From Parafannyhessea umbonata (GTDB lineage: Bacteria; Actinomycetota; Coriobacteriia; Coriobacteriales; Atopobiaceae), in contig NZ_JABAGR010000002.1 in the NCBI RefSeq assembly GCF_012844235.1, forward strand, positions 310,001 through 374,000: a DNA stretch of 64,000 nucleotides. Reading direction: 5' to 3'. This document shows positions 1 to 9,166 of this stretch, piece by piece. The translations under genes and the position numbers were made by a program. The first letter of the stretch is position 1. Every line of letters starts with the position of its first letter. The notes beneath the pieces were generated by a model that made no database searches, was not told where the DNA came from, and saw only the letters and a program-made list of their open reading frames with translations.

Positions 1-145
1 GATGTGCAACTGCGGCGCGCTTACGCTCGAGGAGCTGCGCGACAAGGCGAAGATCACGCTCGTCTCTTCCACCTCGCTCGTCGAGGGCGGCGCGCACGAC
101 GTCATCCTGAAGGACTCCGACTCCAGCACGAACTTCAGGTCGTAG
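1..145 (+). CDS. guaB: IMP dehydrogenase, C-terminal end (partial)
   Basis: The window opens inside a gene. Reading from base 2, 47 codons remain before the TAG at 143-145. The residues (MCNCGALTLEELRDKAKITL followed by a VSSTSLVEGGAHDV segment) resemble the end of the long IMP dehydrogenases of Gram-positive bacteria, which oxidise IMP to XMP, the committed step to GMP. The catalytic loop lies upstream and is not visible, so the call rests on the tail only. A strong intrinsic terminator follows within 50 bases, so this gene ends its transcription unit. A related TIM-barrel dehydrogenase such as GMP reductase is the main alternative. Confidence 0.7.
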   Translation, partial: MCNCGALTLEELRDKAKITLVSSTSLVEGGAHDVILKDSDSSTNFRS

Positions 146-190
146 TGCAAATCCGCGTCTAGCCGCGGGCGCCCGACTGATGTAGCATTG

Positions 191-230
191 ACCCACCGCC
201 AACTCATAGCGTGGCGGTGGGTTTTTGTTT
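191..230 (+). terminator. Intrinsic terminator of the guaB unit
   Basis: A perfect 10-bp stem, ACCCACCGCC (191-200) with GGCGGTGGGT (213-222), is followed by TTTTTGTTT. It separates guaB from the serine acetyltransferase. An open reading frame of the latter extends back into the hairpin, but starting there would place the start codon inside the terminator. Confidence 0.92.
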
Positions 231-261
231 GGGACGACGTCCGCGCGCGGACGATGGGGTG

Positions 262-1182
262 ATGAGCATGAAGAGTTGCGGTGTGGCGGAGCGACTGGCT
301 GCCATGAACGTGGAGTACGCTGCCGAGAAGAGCTTCTTCGGCGGCACGCGGCGTCACTTTCCAAGCAGGAGCGCCTGCGTCGAGCTGATCTCGGACATAC
401 GTCGCCTGCTGTTTCCCGGCTACTTCGACAACGAGAGCGCGGCGGGGGAGAGCAACGATTACCTCACGCGCGAGCGCATCCTGCACATCGAGCGCGTGCT
501 GCAGGGGCAGGTGCTCGAGGCGCTGCTGTTCGACGACGGCGACCTGAGCCGCGACGAGGCGGGAAAGCGCGCCTCCCACGTGGCGAACGTTTTTCTCGAC
601 AGCCTGCCCCAGGTCCTCGAGCTCCTGATGACGGACATCCAGGCGCTCTACGACGGAGACCCCGCGGCAGGAAGTCTCGAAGAGGTGCTCGTCGCATATC
701 CCGGCCTGTACGCAATCTTCGTCTATCGCATCGCCCACGTTCTGTACGGGCTTAACGTGCCCCTTATCCCGCGACTGATGAGCGAGCACGCCCACAGCAA
801 GACGGGAATCGACATCAATCCCGGCGCAAACATCGGCAAGTACTTCTTCATCGACCACGGCACGGGCGTCGTCATCGGCGAGACCACCGACATCGGCGAT
901 CACGTGAAGATCTACCAGGGCGTCACGCTCGGCGCGCTCTCCACCCGCAAGGGCCAGCTCCTCTCGGGAAAGAAGCGCCACCCCACGCTCGGGGACTACG
1001 TCACGGTGTACTCGAACGCGTCCATCCTGGGAGGCGAGACCGTCATCGGAAGCGGTGCCGTCATCAGCGGCTCCGCCTTCGTGTGCGAGTCCGTCCCGCA
1101 GAACGCGCGCGTCATCCTTAACCAGGAGACCATCGTCCACAAGCCGGACGACGCAGAGCCGGCGTGGTGCTACGTGATCTAG
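262..1182 (+). CDS. cysE: Serine O-acetyltransferase (EpsC/CysE type)
   Basis: The 306-residue product is a hexapeptide-repeat acetyltransferase that makes O-acetylserine from serine and acetyl-CoA, the first step of cysteine synthesis. An alpha-helical N-terminal domain is followed at about residues 165-275 by the left-handed beta-helix: DINPGANIGKYFFIDHGTG, VIGETTDIGDHVKIYQGV and later GGETVIGSGAVI turns. The length (about 300) and the N-terminus resemble the EpsC subgroup. The frame is open from a GTG at 211, but that codon lies in the upstream terminator. ATG 262 (or 268) preceded by GATGGGG is preferred. It stands alone after the terminator and converges on the lipoprotein gene. No cysK partner is seen here. 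Confidence 0.9.
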   Translation: MSMKSCGVAERLAAMNVEYAAEKSFFGGTRRHFPSRSACVELISDIRRLLFPGYFDNESAAGESNDYLTRERILHIERVLQGQVLEALLFDDGDLSRDEAGKRASHVANVFLDSLPQVLELLMTDIQALYDGDPAAGSLEEVLVAYPGLYAIFVYRIAHVLYGLNVPLIPRLMSEHAHSKTGIDINPGANIGKYFFIDHGTGVVIGETTDIGDHVKIYQGVTLGALSTRKGQLLSGKKRHPTLGDYVTVYSNASILGGETVIGSGAVISGSAFVCESVPQNARVILNQETIVHKPDDAEPAWCYVI

Positions 1183-1195
1183 GCATACGCGCACA

Positions 1196-1636
1196 TCAGC
1201 TGTAGGACCCGTCGTCGGAGCTCGCGGGCCTCACCTCGACGGCGCGCTCGCTCTCGTATGCCATGAGGTCGATGTAGTACTGCTGGGTGTCAGTGTTCCA
1301 GTCGTCCTTCGCGTCGTACGCCTTGTTCAACTTCTCCAGCGACTTGCTCAGCGCCTCGAGCTTCGACCGCGTCTTCGTTGCGAGCTCCATGCTCGTGTCG
1401 ACGGACGCGGCCTCCTGCTTCTTGTACGCCTCGACGTAGGCGTCGGTGTCGTCCATGACCCTCTTGCCGGCCTTCGCGACCCTTTCGTCGACCTTCGCGG
1501 GGTCATACGGCACCCTTACGGAGGCCCCCACGGAGCCGTCGGACCCAGAACCCGGCGAGATAACACCTCCCGAGCACGCCCCAAGCGACAGGGCGATGGC
1601 CGCGGCCGACACGATGGCAATGGCGTTCCTTGACAT
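1196..1636 (-). CDS. Small secreted lipoprotein of unknown function
   Basis: The 146-residue product starts at ATG 1636 (minus strand), preceded by AAAGGAGAA. Its signal peptide is MSRNAIAIVSAAAIA followed by the lipobox LSLGAC, so Cys21 would be lipidated and anchor the protein outside the membrane. The mature part has a short Gly/Ser linker, then a charged, helix-rich region with many Lys, Glu and Asp and the motif DTQQYYIDLMAYE near the end. No known family was recognised. An open frame runs upstream to 1798 but lacks a ribosome site and would bury the signal peptide. It is divergent from leuS and convergent with cysE. Confidence 0.78.
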   Translation of the reverse strand: MSRNAIAIVSAAAIALSLGACSGGVISPGSGSDGSVGASVRVPYDPAKVDERVAKAGKRVMDDTDAYVEAYKKQEAASVDTSMELATKTRSKLEALSKSLEKLNKAYDAKDDWNTDTQQYYIDLMAYESERAVEVRPASSDDGSYS

Positions 1637-1695
1637 GCGCTTCTCCTTTGATCGGGCGTTTGCTGCGCCATGCAGCCTCCAGGCCAACGAAACCC

Positions 1696-1710
1696 GTTCA
1701 GAAATTGAAC
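1696..1710. repeat. Palindrome in the lipoprotein-leuS divergent region
   Basis: GTTCA-GAAAT-TGAAC is a perfect inverted repeat with a five-base centre in the 275-bp region between two divergent genes. A second one, CGTTGT-ggcg-ACAACG, lies at 1798-1813. Both could be operators or simple hairpins; the sequence alone does not decide. Nothing else is recognised in this interval apart from the leuS promoter box. Confidence 0.4.
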
Positions 1711-1857
1711 AGCAACCGCGCGCGCGGGGTCGTCGCGCGGCGGTGCTAATTGGTCTGCGAGCGGCAGGGCCGCAGCGGTTGGGGCGTCCTGGGGCCACGT
1801 TGTGGCGACAACGTTTACGCCGCGTAACGCGCCGGCATGCTGTCCGGTGCGTTTCGC

Positions 1858-1863
1858 TATACT
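1858..1863 (+). promoter_or_regulatory. Candidate -10 box for leuS
   Basis: TATACT lies 48 bases before the leuS start, so transcription would begin near 1870 and leave a leader of roughly 40 bases. No convincing -35 hexamer is seen at the expected distance. The leader is too short for a T-box, and the conserved T-box sequence was not found. Confidence 0.5.
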
Positions 1864-1911
1864 AGGGCGTGCTAAATTGCAGCTAGTGTGCATTGCTAGG
1901 AGAGGAACCAA

Positions 1912-4476
1912 ATGGCTGACAACAACGACGCCGCCGAGGGCACGTTCCCGGCGTACGACGCGCAGGCGATAGAGACCAAGTGGCAGAGGATCTGGGAGGA
2001 AGAGGACCTCTACAAGACGGACACGGACCCGGCGAAGCCGAAGAAGTACGTGCTCGAGATGTTCCCGTACCCCTCGGGCGACCTGCACATGGGCCACGCG
2101 CGCAACTACACCATCGGCGACGCGATGGCGCGCCAGGCCCGCATGCGCGGCTACGACGTGCTGCATCCCATGGGCTTCGACGCGTTCGGCCTCCCCGCCG
2201 AGAACGCGGCCATCAAGCACAACACGCAGGCGTCCAAGTGGACGCACCAGAACATCGCGCAGGCCGTCAAGACCATGAAGCGCATGGGCTTCAGCTACGA
2301 CTACGACCGCATGTTCAACACCTGCGACCCCGAGTACTACAAGTGGGGCCAGTGGATGTTCATCCAGATGTGGAAGAAGGGCCTGGCGTACCGCGCCACG
2401 AGCCCCGTGAACTGGTGTCCGACGTGCAAGACCGTGCTCGCGAACGAGCAGGTCGTCGATGGCAGGTGCTGGCGCTGCGGCTCCGTGCCCGAGAAGCGCA
2501 ACCTCAGCCAGTGGTACCTCAAGATCACGGACTACGCGCAGGAGCTGCTAGACGACCTCGACAAGCTCACCGGCTGGCCGGAGAACGTGAAGGCGCAGCA
2601 GCGCAACTGGATCGGCCGCTCCGAGGGAGCCGAGATTGACTTCCGCCTCGCCGCCGAGGACGGCGTGACCCCCACGGACCGCAAGGTGACCGTGTTCACC
2701 ACGCGCGCCGACACGCTGTTTGGCGTGAGCTTCATGGTTCTGCCGCCCGAGAGCGACCTCGCGGCGGAGCTGGTTGCCGGCACGAAGTACGAGGCCGACT
2801 TCAAGGCGCTGAAGGCCGCGACCGAGAAGGTCTCGGCCGTCGACCGCCAGGGCTCGGAGCGCGAGAAGCACGGCGTCTTCACCGGCCGCTACGTCATCAA
2901 CCCGATCAACGGCCGGCCCGCGCCCGTGTGGGTCGCGGACTACGTCCTCATGGACTACGGCACTGGCGCCGTCATGGGCGTGCCCTGCGGCGACCAGCGC
3001 GACTTCGACTTCGCCCGCAAGTACGGCCTGGAGATCGCGCCGATCATCTGCGAGAAGGACGACCCCCTGTACGAGGAGCTCAAGGACGAGAAGGAGCTCC
3101 GCGTACGCTCCGTGGACTGGGACAAGGCCATGGTGGCCGAGGGATACCTCGTGCAGTCCGGCGAGTTCACGGGCCTGAAGGGCGGCAAGCACTCCGAGGC
3201 GGTCGACGCGATCACCGCGTGGCTGAAGGAGCACGACTGCGGCCGCCCGACGGTGCAGTTCCGCCTGCGCGACTGGCTCATCAGCCGCCAGCGCTACTGG
3301 GGCAACCCCATCCCCATGATCCACTGCGACCACTGCGGTGACGTGCCCGTCCCCGAGGACGAGCTCCCGGTCCTTCTCCCCGAGAACCTCGACCTGGGCG
3401 CCGGCGACACGCTGGCGGAGTATGCGCCGTTCTACGAGACGACGTGCCCCAAGTGCGGCCGCCCCGCGAAGCGCATCACGGACACGATGGACACGTTCAC
3501 GTGCTCCAGCTGGTACTACCTGCGCTACTGCGACCCCCACAACGACGAGGCGCCGTTCTCTAAGGAGGCCGTGGACCGCTGGATGCCGGTGGACAACTAC
3601 ATCGGCGGCATCGAGCACGCCATCCTACACCTGCTGTACAGCCGCTTCTGGACGAAGGTCCTGCGCGACCTTGGCATGGTCGACGTGGACGAGCCGTTCA
3701 CGAACCTGCTGTGCCAGGGCATGGTGAAGGACGAGAACGGCGACACCATGAGCAAGTCCAAGGGCAACGTCGTGCCGCCCTCAAGCGTGATCGACCCGTA
3801 CGGCGCTGACACCATGCGCCTGGCGATCCTGTTCGTGGCGCCGCCCGAGAAGGACTTCGACTGGGATCCCGAGGCCGTTGCCGGCGCGAACCGCTTCATC
3901 AAGCGTGCGTGGCGCGTGGTGTGGCAGCTCGTCGACGGCGCCAAGGCCGGCGAGGTGGACGCGAAGGCGCTCGACGCGGATGCGAAGGAGCTGAACCGCG
4001 TCCTGCACGAGATGGGCATCAAGTGCACGAACGACTTCGACCGTGGCCAGTTCAACACCGCTATCTCTGCGGTGATGGAGCTGACGAACGCCGCGAGCAA
4101 GTACGTGAACGACGTGGACGCCGAGAAGCGCGACGGCGCGCTGTGCCACCGCGTCGCCCACGACATCGTGACCATGCTCGCGCCGATCTGCCCGCACTGG
4201 GCGGAGGAGCTGTTCCACGAGGCGCTTGGCATGACGGGCTCCGTGTACAACGAGCCCTGGCCCGAGTTCGACGCCGCGCAGGCGAAGAGCGACACCGTCG
4301 AGATTGCCGTGCAGATCAAGGGCAAGGTGCGCGCCCGCATCAACGTCCCGGCCGACGCGAAGAAGGACGAGCTCGAGGCGGCCGCGAGGGAGGCCGTAGC
4401 CGCGCAGCTTGAGGGCAAGGACATCAAGAAGGTCATCGTGGTGCCCGGGAGGCTCGTGAACATCGTCGCGCTGTAG
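1912..4476 (+). CDS. leuS: Leucyl-tRNA synthetase
   Basis: The 854-residue class I aminoacyl-tRNA synthetase charges tRNA-Leu with leucine in the cytosol. The ATP-binding HIGH motif appears as HMGH at about residues 58-61 within GDLHMGHARNYTIGD. A zinc-type CPTC...CWRC cluster lies near 165-190. The CP1 editing domain occupies roughly 225-420 (VFTTRADTLFGVSFMV), and the KMSKS motif appears as TMSKSKGN near 613. An anticodon-binding domain and a small C-terminal domain end with VVPGRLVNIV. ATG 1912 is preceded by AGGAGAGGAA. The length is normal for bacterial LeuRS. It is a single-gene unit. Confidence 0.97.
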   Translation: MADNNDAAEGTFPAYDAQAIETKWQRIWEEEDLYKTDTDPAKPKKYVLEMFPYPSGDLHMGHARNYTIGDAMARQARMRGYDVLHPMGFDAFGLPAENAAIKHNTQASKWTHQNIAQAVKTMKRMGFSYDYDRMFNTCDPEYYKWGQWMFIQMWKKGLAYRATSPVNWCPTCKTVLANEQVVDGRCWRCGSVPEKRNLSQWYLKITDYAQELLDDLDKLTGWPENVKAQQRNWIGRSEGAEIDFRLAAEDGVTPTDRKVTVFTTRADTLFGVSFMVLPPESDLAAELVAGTKYEADFKALKAATEKVSAVDRQGSEREKHGVFTGRYVINPINGRPAPVWVADYVLMDYGTGAVMGVPCGDQRDFDFARKYGLEIAPIICEKDDPLYEELKDEKELRVRSVDWDKAMVAEGYLVQSGEFTGLKGGKHSEAVDAITAWLKEHDCGRPTVQFRLRDWLISRQRYWGNPIPMIHCDHCGDVPVPEDELPVLLPENLDLGAGDTLAEYAPFYETTCPKCGRPAKRITDTMDTFTCSSWYYLRYCDPHNDEAPFSKEAVDRWMPVDNYIGGIEHAILHLLYSRFWTKVLRDLGMVDVDEPFTNLLCQGMVKDENGDTMSKSKGNVVPPSSVIDPYGADTMRLAILFVAPPEKDFDWDPEAVAGANRFIKRAWRVVWQLVDGAKAGEVDAKALDADAKELNRVLHEMGIKCTNDFDRGQFNTAISAVMELTNAASKYVNDVDAEKRDGALCHRVAHDIVTMLAPICPHWAEELFHEALGMTGSVYNEPWPEFDAAQAKSDTVEIAVQIKGKVRARINVPADAKKDELEAAAREAVAAQLEGKDIKKVIVVPGRLVNIVAL

Positions 4477-4549
4477 CGCGTGTCCTGCCGCGCTGCGTCC
4501 GCGGCTGCCGCGGACGGCGACGGACGCGCCGGGGTTGCGAAGAAATTGT

Positions 4550-4584
4550 GTCGGCCCGACGCGTCTGGCGGGCGCGGGGCCGAC
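4550..4584. repeat. Inverted repeat after leuS
   Basis: GTCGGCCC (4550-4557) is mirrored by GGGCCGAC (4577-4584) just upstream of the rimP promoter box. It lacks a T tract, so it is a poor intrinsic terminator. It may be a factor-dependent 3' hairpin of leuS or an operator for the next unit. Confidence 0.35.
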
Positions 4585-4585
4585 G

Positions 4586-4594
4586 TGCTAGAGT
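4586..4594 (+). promoter_or_regulatory. Candidate extended -10 promoter of the rimP-nusA-infB operon
   Basis: TGCTAGAGT reads as an extended -10 element (TG-n-TAGAGT). Transcription would begin near 4601, leaving a leader of about 90 bases that contains the hairpin at 4621-4660. No clear -35 was seen. A similar TGCTAGCAT element precedes the polysaccharide exporter genes. Confidence 0.4.
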
Positions 4595-4620
4595 ATCTAT
4601 AGCTTAATCGTGATTGTTCG

Positions 4621-4660
4621 AGGAAGTGGGGTGGATTTTCTCGCCCCGCTTCCTTTCTGT
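4621..4660 (+). promoter_or_regulatory. Attenuator-like hairpin in the rimP leader
   Basis: GGAAGTGGGG (4622-4631) pairs with CCCCGCTTCC (4644-4653), with one G-U pair, and is followed by TTTCTGT. It has the form of an intrinsic terminator placed between the operon promoter and rimP. The 3' arm CTTCC could instead pair with GGAAG at 4679-4683, next to the rimP ribosome site. Premature termination control of this operon is an inference. Confidence 0.6.
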
Positions 4661-4691
4661 ATGTCGGGCCGCAGCCCGGGAAGGAGGACCC

Positions 4692-5162
4692 ATGGCGTCC
4701 ACGGATATCGAGAGGGAGCTGCTTGCCGCGCTCGAGGCGGCCGCCCCGGAGCACGGCATCGACGTGGTGGACGTCGAGGTCGTCGGCGCGTCGAAGGCGC
4801 CGGTCGTGCGCGTGAGGCTCGACCATGCGGACGAGTCACTGCCCACGATAACGCTGGACGAGGTCACGGCCCAGAGCGACTGGGTGAACGCGGTCATCGA
4901 CGAGAGGGACCCGTTCCCGGGCTCGTACACGCTCGAGATATCGAGCCCCGGCCTGTCGAGGCCGCTGCGCCGCGCGCACGACTTCGAGCGCTTCGCGGGC
5001 GAGGACGTGTCGCTGAACACGTTCGACCGCGAGGGACGCAGGCACTACACGGGCACGCTGAAGGGGCTCGTGGACGGCAGGGTCGTCGTGGAGTGCGACG
5101 GCGAGGAGTTCTCGTTCGGTCTTGACGACATCAAGAGCTGCAAGATAAAGCCAAGGTTCTAG
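4692..5162 (+). CDS. rimP: Ribosome maturation factor RimP
   Basis: The 156-residue protein is needed for late maturation of the 30S ribosomal subunit. Its N-terminal alpha/beta domain carries the family pattern (GIDVVDVEVVG then VRVRLDH), followed by the SPGLSRPLRR motif at about residues 83-92. A small SH3-like C-terminal domain ends with DDIKSCKIKPRF. ATG 4692 follows a strong AAGGAGGA site; the frame is open further upstream but without a better start. It is the first gene of the rimP-nusA-infB-rbfA run, the usual bacterial order. Confidence 0.93.
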   Translation: MASTDIERELLAALEAAAPEHGIDVVDVEVVGASKAPVVRVRLDHADESLPTITLDEVTAQSDWVNAVIDERDPFPGSYTLEISSPGLSRPLRRAHDFERFAGEDVSLNTFDREGRRHYTGTLKGLVDGRVVVECDGEEFSFGLDDIKSCKIKPRF

Positions 5163-5223
5163 GCAACGCGGCCGGCGGGCGCCGGCATTGGATTTCGAAT
5201 CTTAACTCGTGAGAGGAAGCACC

Positions 5224-6471
5224 ATGGCATCAGAGATGATGGAAGCACTTATGGCACTGTGCCAGGAGAAGCACATCGACGAGCTGTACCTGATCGACCA
5301 GCTCGAGCAGTCCCTGGCGAAGAGCTATGCCGAGGTCATGCACCTGCAGGACGGCGCGCGTGTGACGATCGACCGCGAGACGGGCAAGGTCTACGTGTAC
5401 AAGCTCGTCCCGAAGGAGGAGTCCTGGGACGACGAGACCGGCCTGTACACCGACTTCGACGAGGTGGACGTGACGCCTAAGGACACGAGCCGCACCGCGT
5501 ACACGCACGCGAAGTCCGTCATCAACGACATAGTGCGCAACGCCGGGCGCCAGCAGATCTACGAGGAGTTCTCGAAGCGCATCGGCGACATCATCACGGG
5601 CACCGTGCTGCAGACGACGCCGGACTTCGCCATCATCAAGATACGCGAGGGCGTCGAGGCGGAGCTGCCGTACTTCGACCAGCGCCGCTACCCGGACGAG
5701 CTGAACGAGCGCCCCGCGGGCGAGCGCTACTCCCACCACCAGCAGATCCGCGCGATCATCATCGACGTGCGCGACCCCAACAGCAACCAGCAGCCCGTGC
5801 GCGGCGAGCGCCAGCGCCCGTCCATCGTGGTGTCCCGCACCCATCCGGACCTCATCCGCAGGATGTTCGAGCTCGAGGTGCCAGAGGTCTACGACGGAGT
5901 CGTCGAGATCCGCTCCATCGCGCGCGAGGCCGGCGTCCGCTCGAAGGTGGCCGTGAGCTCGCTTGACGACCGCCTCGACCCGGTGGGCGCCTGCGTCGGC
6001 CCGAAGGGCAGCCGCGTGCGTGCCGTCGTGTCCGAGCTGCGCGGCGAGCGCGTGGACGTGGTGCTCTGGAGCGACGACCCCGCGAAGTGCGTCGCGAACG
6101 CGCTGTCCCCGGCGCGCGTCTCGCGCGTGCTGGTGGACGACGAGGACAACTACGCCACGGTCATCGTTCCGGACGACCAGCTGTCCCTCGCCATCGGCAA
6201 GGAGGGCCAGAACGCCCGGCTGGCCGCGAGGCTCACGGGCATGCACATCGACATCAAGAACGAGTCGCTTGCGCGCAAGGTCATGAGCGAGATGCCCGAG
6301 GACGTGGACGTCGTCGCGGAGGAGGGCGAGCACCGCTGCGAGTACACCGGGCCGACCGGCATCCAGTGCCGCAACATGGCGCGCCCGGGCTCGCGCTTCT
6401 GCGGCATCCACGAGAAGCTCGCGCAGTACGCGGACTCCACCGTGTCCGACGATCCCGACTCCCTGATCTAG
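5224..6471 (+). CDS. nusA: Transcription termination/antitermination factor NusA with a Cys3His tail
   Basis: The 415-residue protein binds RNA polymerase and nascent RNA and modulates pausing, termination and antitermination. In order it has the N-terminal polymerase-binding domain, an S1 domain (about 130-195, [18 protein letters not shown]), and KH1 and KH2 ([14 protein letters not shown], then [17 protein letters not shown] near 315-330). The end is unusual: after VVAEEGEH comes C372, C382, C393 and H396 in a compact possible zinc-binding motif, then an acidic tail. ATG 5224 follows GAGAGGAAG; a GTG at 5209 is in frame but overlaps the ribosome site. The usual neighbours ylxR and ylxQ between nusA and infB are absent. 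Confidence 0.95.
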   Translation: MASEMMEALMALCQEKHIDELYLIDQLEQSLAKSYAEVMHLQDGARVTIDRETGKVYVYKLVPKEESWDDETGLYTDFDEVDVTPKDTSRTAYTHAKSVINDIVRNAGRQQIYEEFSKRIGDIITGTVLQTTPDFAIIKIREGVEAELPYFDQRRYPDELNERPAGERYSHHQQIRAIIIDVRDPNSNQQPVRGERQRPSIVVSRTHPDLIRRMFELEVPEVYDGVVEIRSIAREAGVRSKVAVSSLDDRLDPVGACVGPKGSRVRAVVSELRGERVDVVLWSDDPAKCVANALSPARVSRVLVDDEDNYATVIVPDDQLSLAIGKEGQNARLAARLTGMHIDIKNESLARKVMSEMPEDVDVVAEEGEHRCEYTGPTGIQCRNMARPGSRFCGIHEKLAQYADSTVSDDPDSLI

Positions 6472-6525
6472 CTGCGAGTCGAAAGAATATGAACGTTTCC
6501 CGTCCCACTCTGGAAGGTTGGTTTT

Positions 6526-9162
6526 ATGGCAAAGACTCGTGTGCATGATCTGGCCAAGGAATATGGAATGACGAGCAAGGAGATGCTTGGTCACCTTGCC
6601 GAGATGAAGATACCCGCGAAGTCGCCCTCGTCCACGCTCGAGGACGCGTACGTCTCCATCATTCGCAAGAAGCTGAAGCCGATCCTGGAGGCGCGCGCCG
6701 CCGAGATCGAGGCGCAGAAGCGCGCCGAGGCAGAGGCGAAGGCGAAGAAGGAGCGCGAGGAGGCCGCCAAGGCCGAGAAGGAGCGCATCGCCGCCGAGAA
6801 GCGCCGCGAGAAGGAGCGCGCCGAGGAGGAGAGGCGCCGCGCCGCCGAGGAGGCCGCGCGCAAGAAGGCCGAGGAGGAGCGCCTTGCGGAGGAGAAGCGC
6901 CGCAAGGAGGAAGAGGAGCGCAACCGCGTGCGCGACAACGCCCCGAAGTCCATCCCGTCCTTCACGAGCCTGCTCGACCAGATCGCCCAGCAGGAGGAGA
7001 TCCTGAAGGAGCAGGCCGAGGAGCAGGCGAAGAAGAAGGAGGAGAGCAGGGGGCCGCGCAGGGACCGCCGCGGCGAGAAGGGCGCGGAGTCCCAGCACAG
7101 GAGCTCCCACAGGGCTCCCGTCGCCCCCGGTGAGATGGAGGGCGAGTCCGATCACTCCGGCAAGGGTCACGGCAAGGGCGGCCGCAAGGGCCAGCGCCGC
7201 GGCGGCCAGGGCGAGGACCGCTACAGCCGCATGGCCCGCGAGGCGGAGGAGTACAACCAGGTCCTGGAGGAGGCGCGCGAGGCCGTCGAGGAGGCGACGC
7301 GCGAGTCCACCGGACGCCGCAAGAAGCGCAAGGAGCGCAGGAAGAAGCAGCAGGCCGAGAAGGCTGAGGAGAAGCGCATAGAGGAGGCCATCGCAAACGA
7401 CCAGGACCTGTCCCAGCTCGACACGGTCAAGGTCCCGCAGGGCTCCACCGTCGCGGAGCTCGCCGATCTTCTCGGCGTTCCCGCGAACGACATCATCAAG
7501 CGCCTGTTCCTGCTCGGCACGCCGCTCACGGTGACGGAGTCCATGTCCGACGACCTCATCGAGCTCGTCGCCGACGACCTCGGCCGCGAGATCAAGATCA
7601 TGACGAAGGAGGAGGAGAACTCCTTCTCGTTCTACGACGACCCGAAGGACCTGAAGCCGCGTCCGCCCGTCGTCACGGTCATGGGCCACGTCGACCACGG
7701 CAAGACGTCGCTTCTGGACGCGATTCGCCACACCGGCGTCGCCGCGGGCGAGGCCGGCGGCATCACGCAGGCCATCGGCGCCTCGCAGGTGCAGATCAAC
7801 GGTCGCACGATCACGTTCATCGACACGCCGGGTCACGAGACGTTCACCGCCATGCGTGCGCGTGGCGCGAAGGTGACGGACATCGTCATCCTGATCGTCG
7901 CCGCCGACGACGGCGTCATGCCGCAGACCATCGAGTCCATCAACCACGCGAAGGCCGCCGAGGTCCCCATCATCGTGGCCGTCAACAAGATCGACAAGCC
8001 CGGTGCCGACCCGACGCGCGTGCGCCAGGAGCTGACCGAGTACGGCATCATCCCGGAGGAGTGGGGCGGACAGAACATGTTCGTCGACATCTCCGCGAAG
8101 AAGAAGATCGGCATCGACGACCTGCTCGAGGCCGTCCTGCTCGAGGCCGACGTGCTCGAGCTCAAGGCGAACCCGGACACGTTCGCGTCCGGCAACGTCC
8201 TCGAGGCGAAGCTCGACCGCGGTCGCGGCTCCGTCGCGACGCTGCTGGTCAACCGCGGCACGCTGCGCGTGGGTGACGCGATCGTCGCGGGCATGTCCTA
8301 CGGCAAGATCCGCGCCATGATCGACTCGCGCGGCAACAACGTGAAGGAGGCCACGCCGTCGACGCCGGTCGAGGTGCTCGGCCTGCAGAGCGTCCCCATG
8401 GCCGGCGACGAGTTCCGCGTGTTCCAGGACGAGCGCGAGGCGCGCAGCCTCGCTGACGAGCGCGCCCTCAAGGCCCGCATCGAGGAGCAGAACAAGGTCA
8501 AGCACGTCACGCTCGAGAACCTGTTCGACACCATGGCCGACGCCGAGGTGAAGGAGCTCAACCTCATCATCAAGGCGGACGTCCAGGGCTCGATCGAGGC
8601 CCTTCAGGACTCGCTGGACAAGATGGACCAGTCCGAGGTGCGCATCAACACGATCCACTCCGCCGTCGGTGCCATCACGGAGACCGACGTCACCCTGGCG
8701 GACGCCTCGAACGCGATCATCATCGGCTTCGGCGTGCGTCCGGATGCCAAGGCGAAAGCCGCTGCGGAGCGCGACGGCGTCGAGATCCGTACCTACAGCG
8801 TCATCTACAAGGCCATCGAGGACATCGACGCCGCCCGCATCGGCATGCTCAAGCCGACGGAGCAGGAGGTCCAGACCGCGACCATCGAGGTCCGCAACAC
8901 GTTCAAGGTGCCGAAGGTCGGCATCGCCGCGGGCTGCATGGTCCAGGACGGCGAGGTCTCGCGCGACGACCTCTGCAGGCTCGTCCGCGACGGCATCGTC
9001 GTGTACGAGGGCAAGCTCGCGTCGCTGCGCCGCTACAAGGACGACGTGAAGTCCGTCAAGGCCGGCTTCGAGTGCGGCATCGGCCTCGAGAACTTCCAGG
9101 ACATCCACGTGGGCGACGTCATCGAGTCCTACCGCATCGAGGAAGTAGCACGTACGGAGTAG
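6526..9162 (+). CDS. infB: Translation initiation factor IF-2
   Basis: The 878-residue GTPase delivers initiator fMet-tRNA to the 30S subunit and promotes subunit joining. It opens with an IF2N domain ([20 protein letters not shown]), continues with a long charged Glu/Lys/Arg and Gly/Arg-rich linker (about 60-280), then a second IF2N-like segment. The G domain has GHVDHGKT (387-394), DTPGHETF (about 433) and NKID (about 487). Domains II-IV follow, ending [16 protein letters not shown] 6526 follows CTGGAAGGTTGG. It lies 54 bases after nusA, with rbfA four bases downstream. Confidence 0.97.
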   Translation: MAKTRVHDLAKEYGMTSKEMLGHLAEMKIPAKSPSSTLEDAYVSIIRKKLKPILEARAAEIEAQKRAEAEAKAKKEREEAAKAEKERIAAEKRREKERAEEERRRAAEEAARKKAEEERLAEEKRRKEEEERNRVRDNAPKSIPSFTSLLDQIAQQEEILKEQAEEQAKKKEESRGPRRDRRGEKGAESQHRSSHRAPVAPGEMEGESDHSGKGHGKGGRKGQRRGGQGEDRYSRMAREAEEYNQVLEEAREAVEEATRESTGRRKKRKERRKKQQAEKAEEKRIEEAIANDQDLSQLDTVKVPQGSTVAELADLLGVPANDIIKRLFLLGTPLTVTESMSDDLIELVADDLGREIKIMTKEEENSFSFYDDPKDLKPRPPVVTVMGHVDHGKTSLLDAIRHTGVAAGEAGGITQAIGASQVQINGRTITFIDTPGHETFTAMRARGAKVTDIVILIVAADDGVMPQTIESINHAKAAEVPIIVAVNKIDKPGADPTRVRQELTEYGIIPEEWGGQNMFVDISAKKKIGIDDLLEAVLLEADVLELKANPDTFASGNVLEAKLDRGRGSVATLLVNRGTLRVGDAIVAGMSYGKIRAMIDSRGNNVKEATPSTPVEVLGLQSVPMAGDEFRVFQDEREARSLADERALKARIEEQNKVKHVTLENLFDTMADAEVKELNLIIKADVQGSIEALQDSLDKMDQSEVRINTIHSAVGAITETDVTLADASNAIIIGFGVRPDAKAKAAAERDGVEIRTYSVIYKAIEDIDAARIGMLKPTEQEVQTATIEVRNTFKVPKVGIAAGCMVQDGEVSRDDLCRLVRDGIVVYEGKLASLRRYKDDVKSVKAGFECGIGLENFQDIHVGDVIESYRIEEVARTE

Positions 9163-9166
9163 AGAC

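Noticed and set aside
1864-1911. T-box riboswitch ahead of leuS
   Set aside because: The leader after the -10 is only about 40 bases and lacks the T-box core sequence.
6700-7400. Repetitive Glu/Lys/Arg codons in infB as a DNA repeat array
   Set aside because: This is the normal charged, variable linker of IF-2, not a repeat element.
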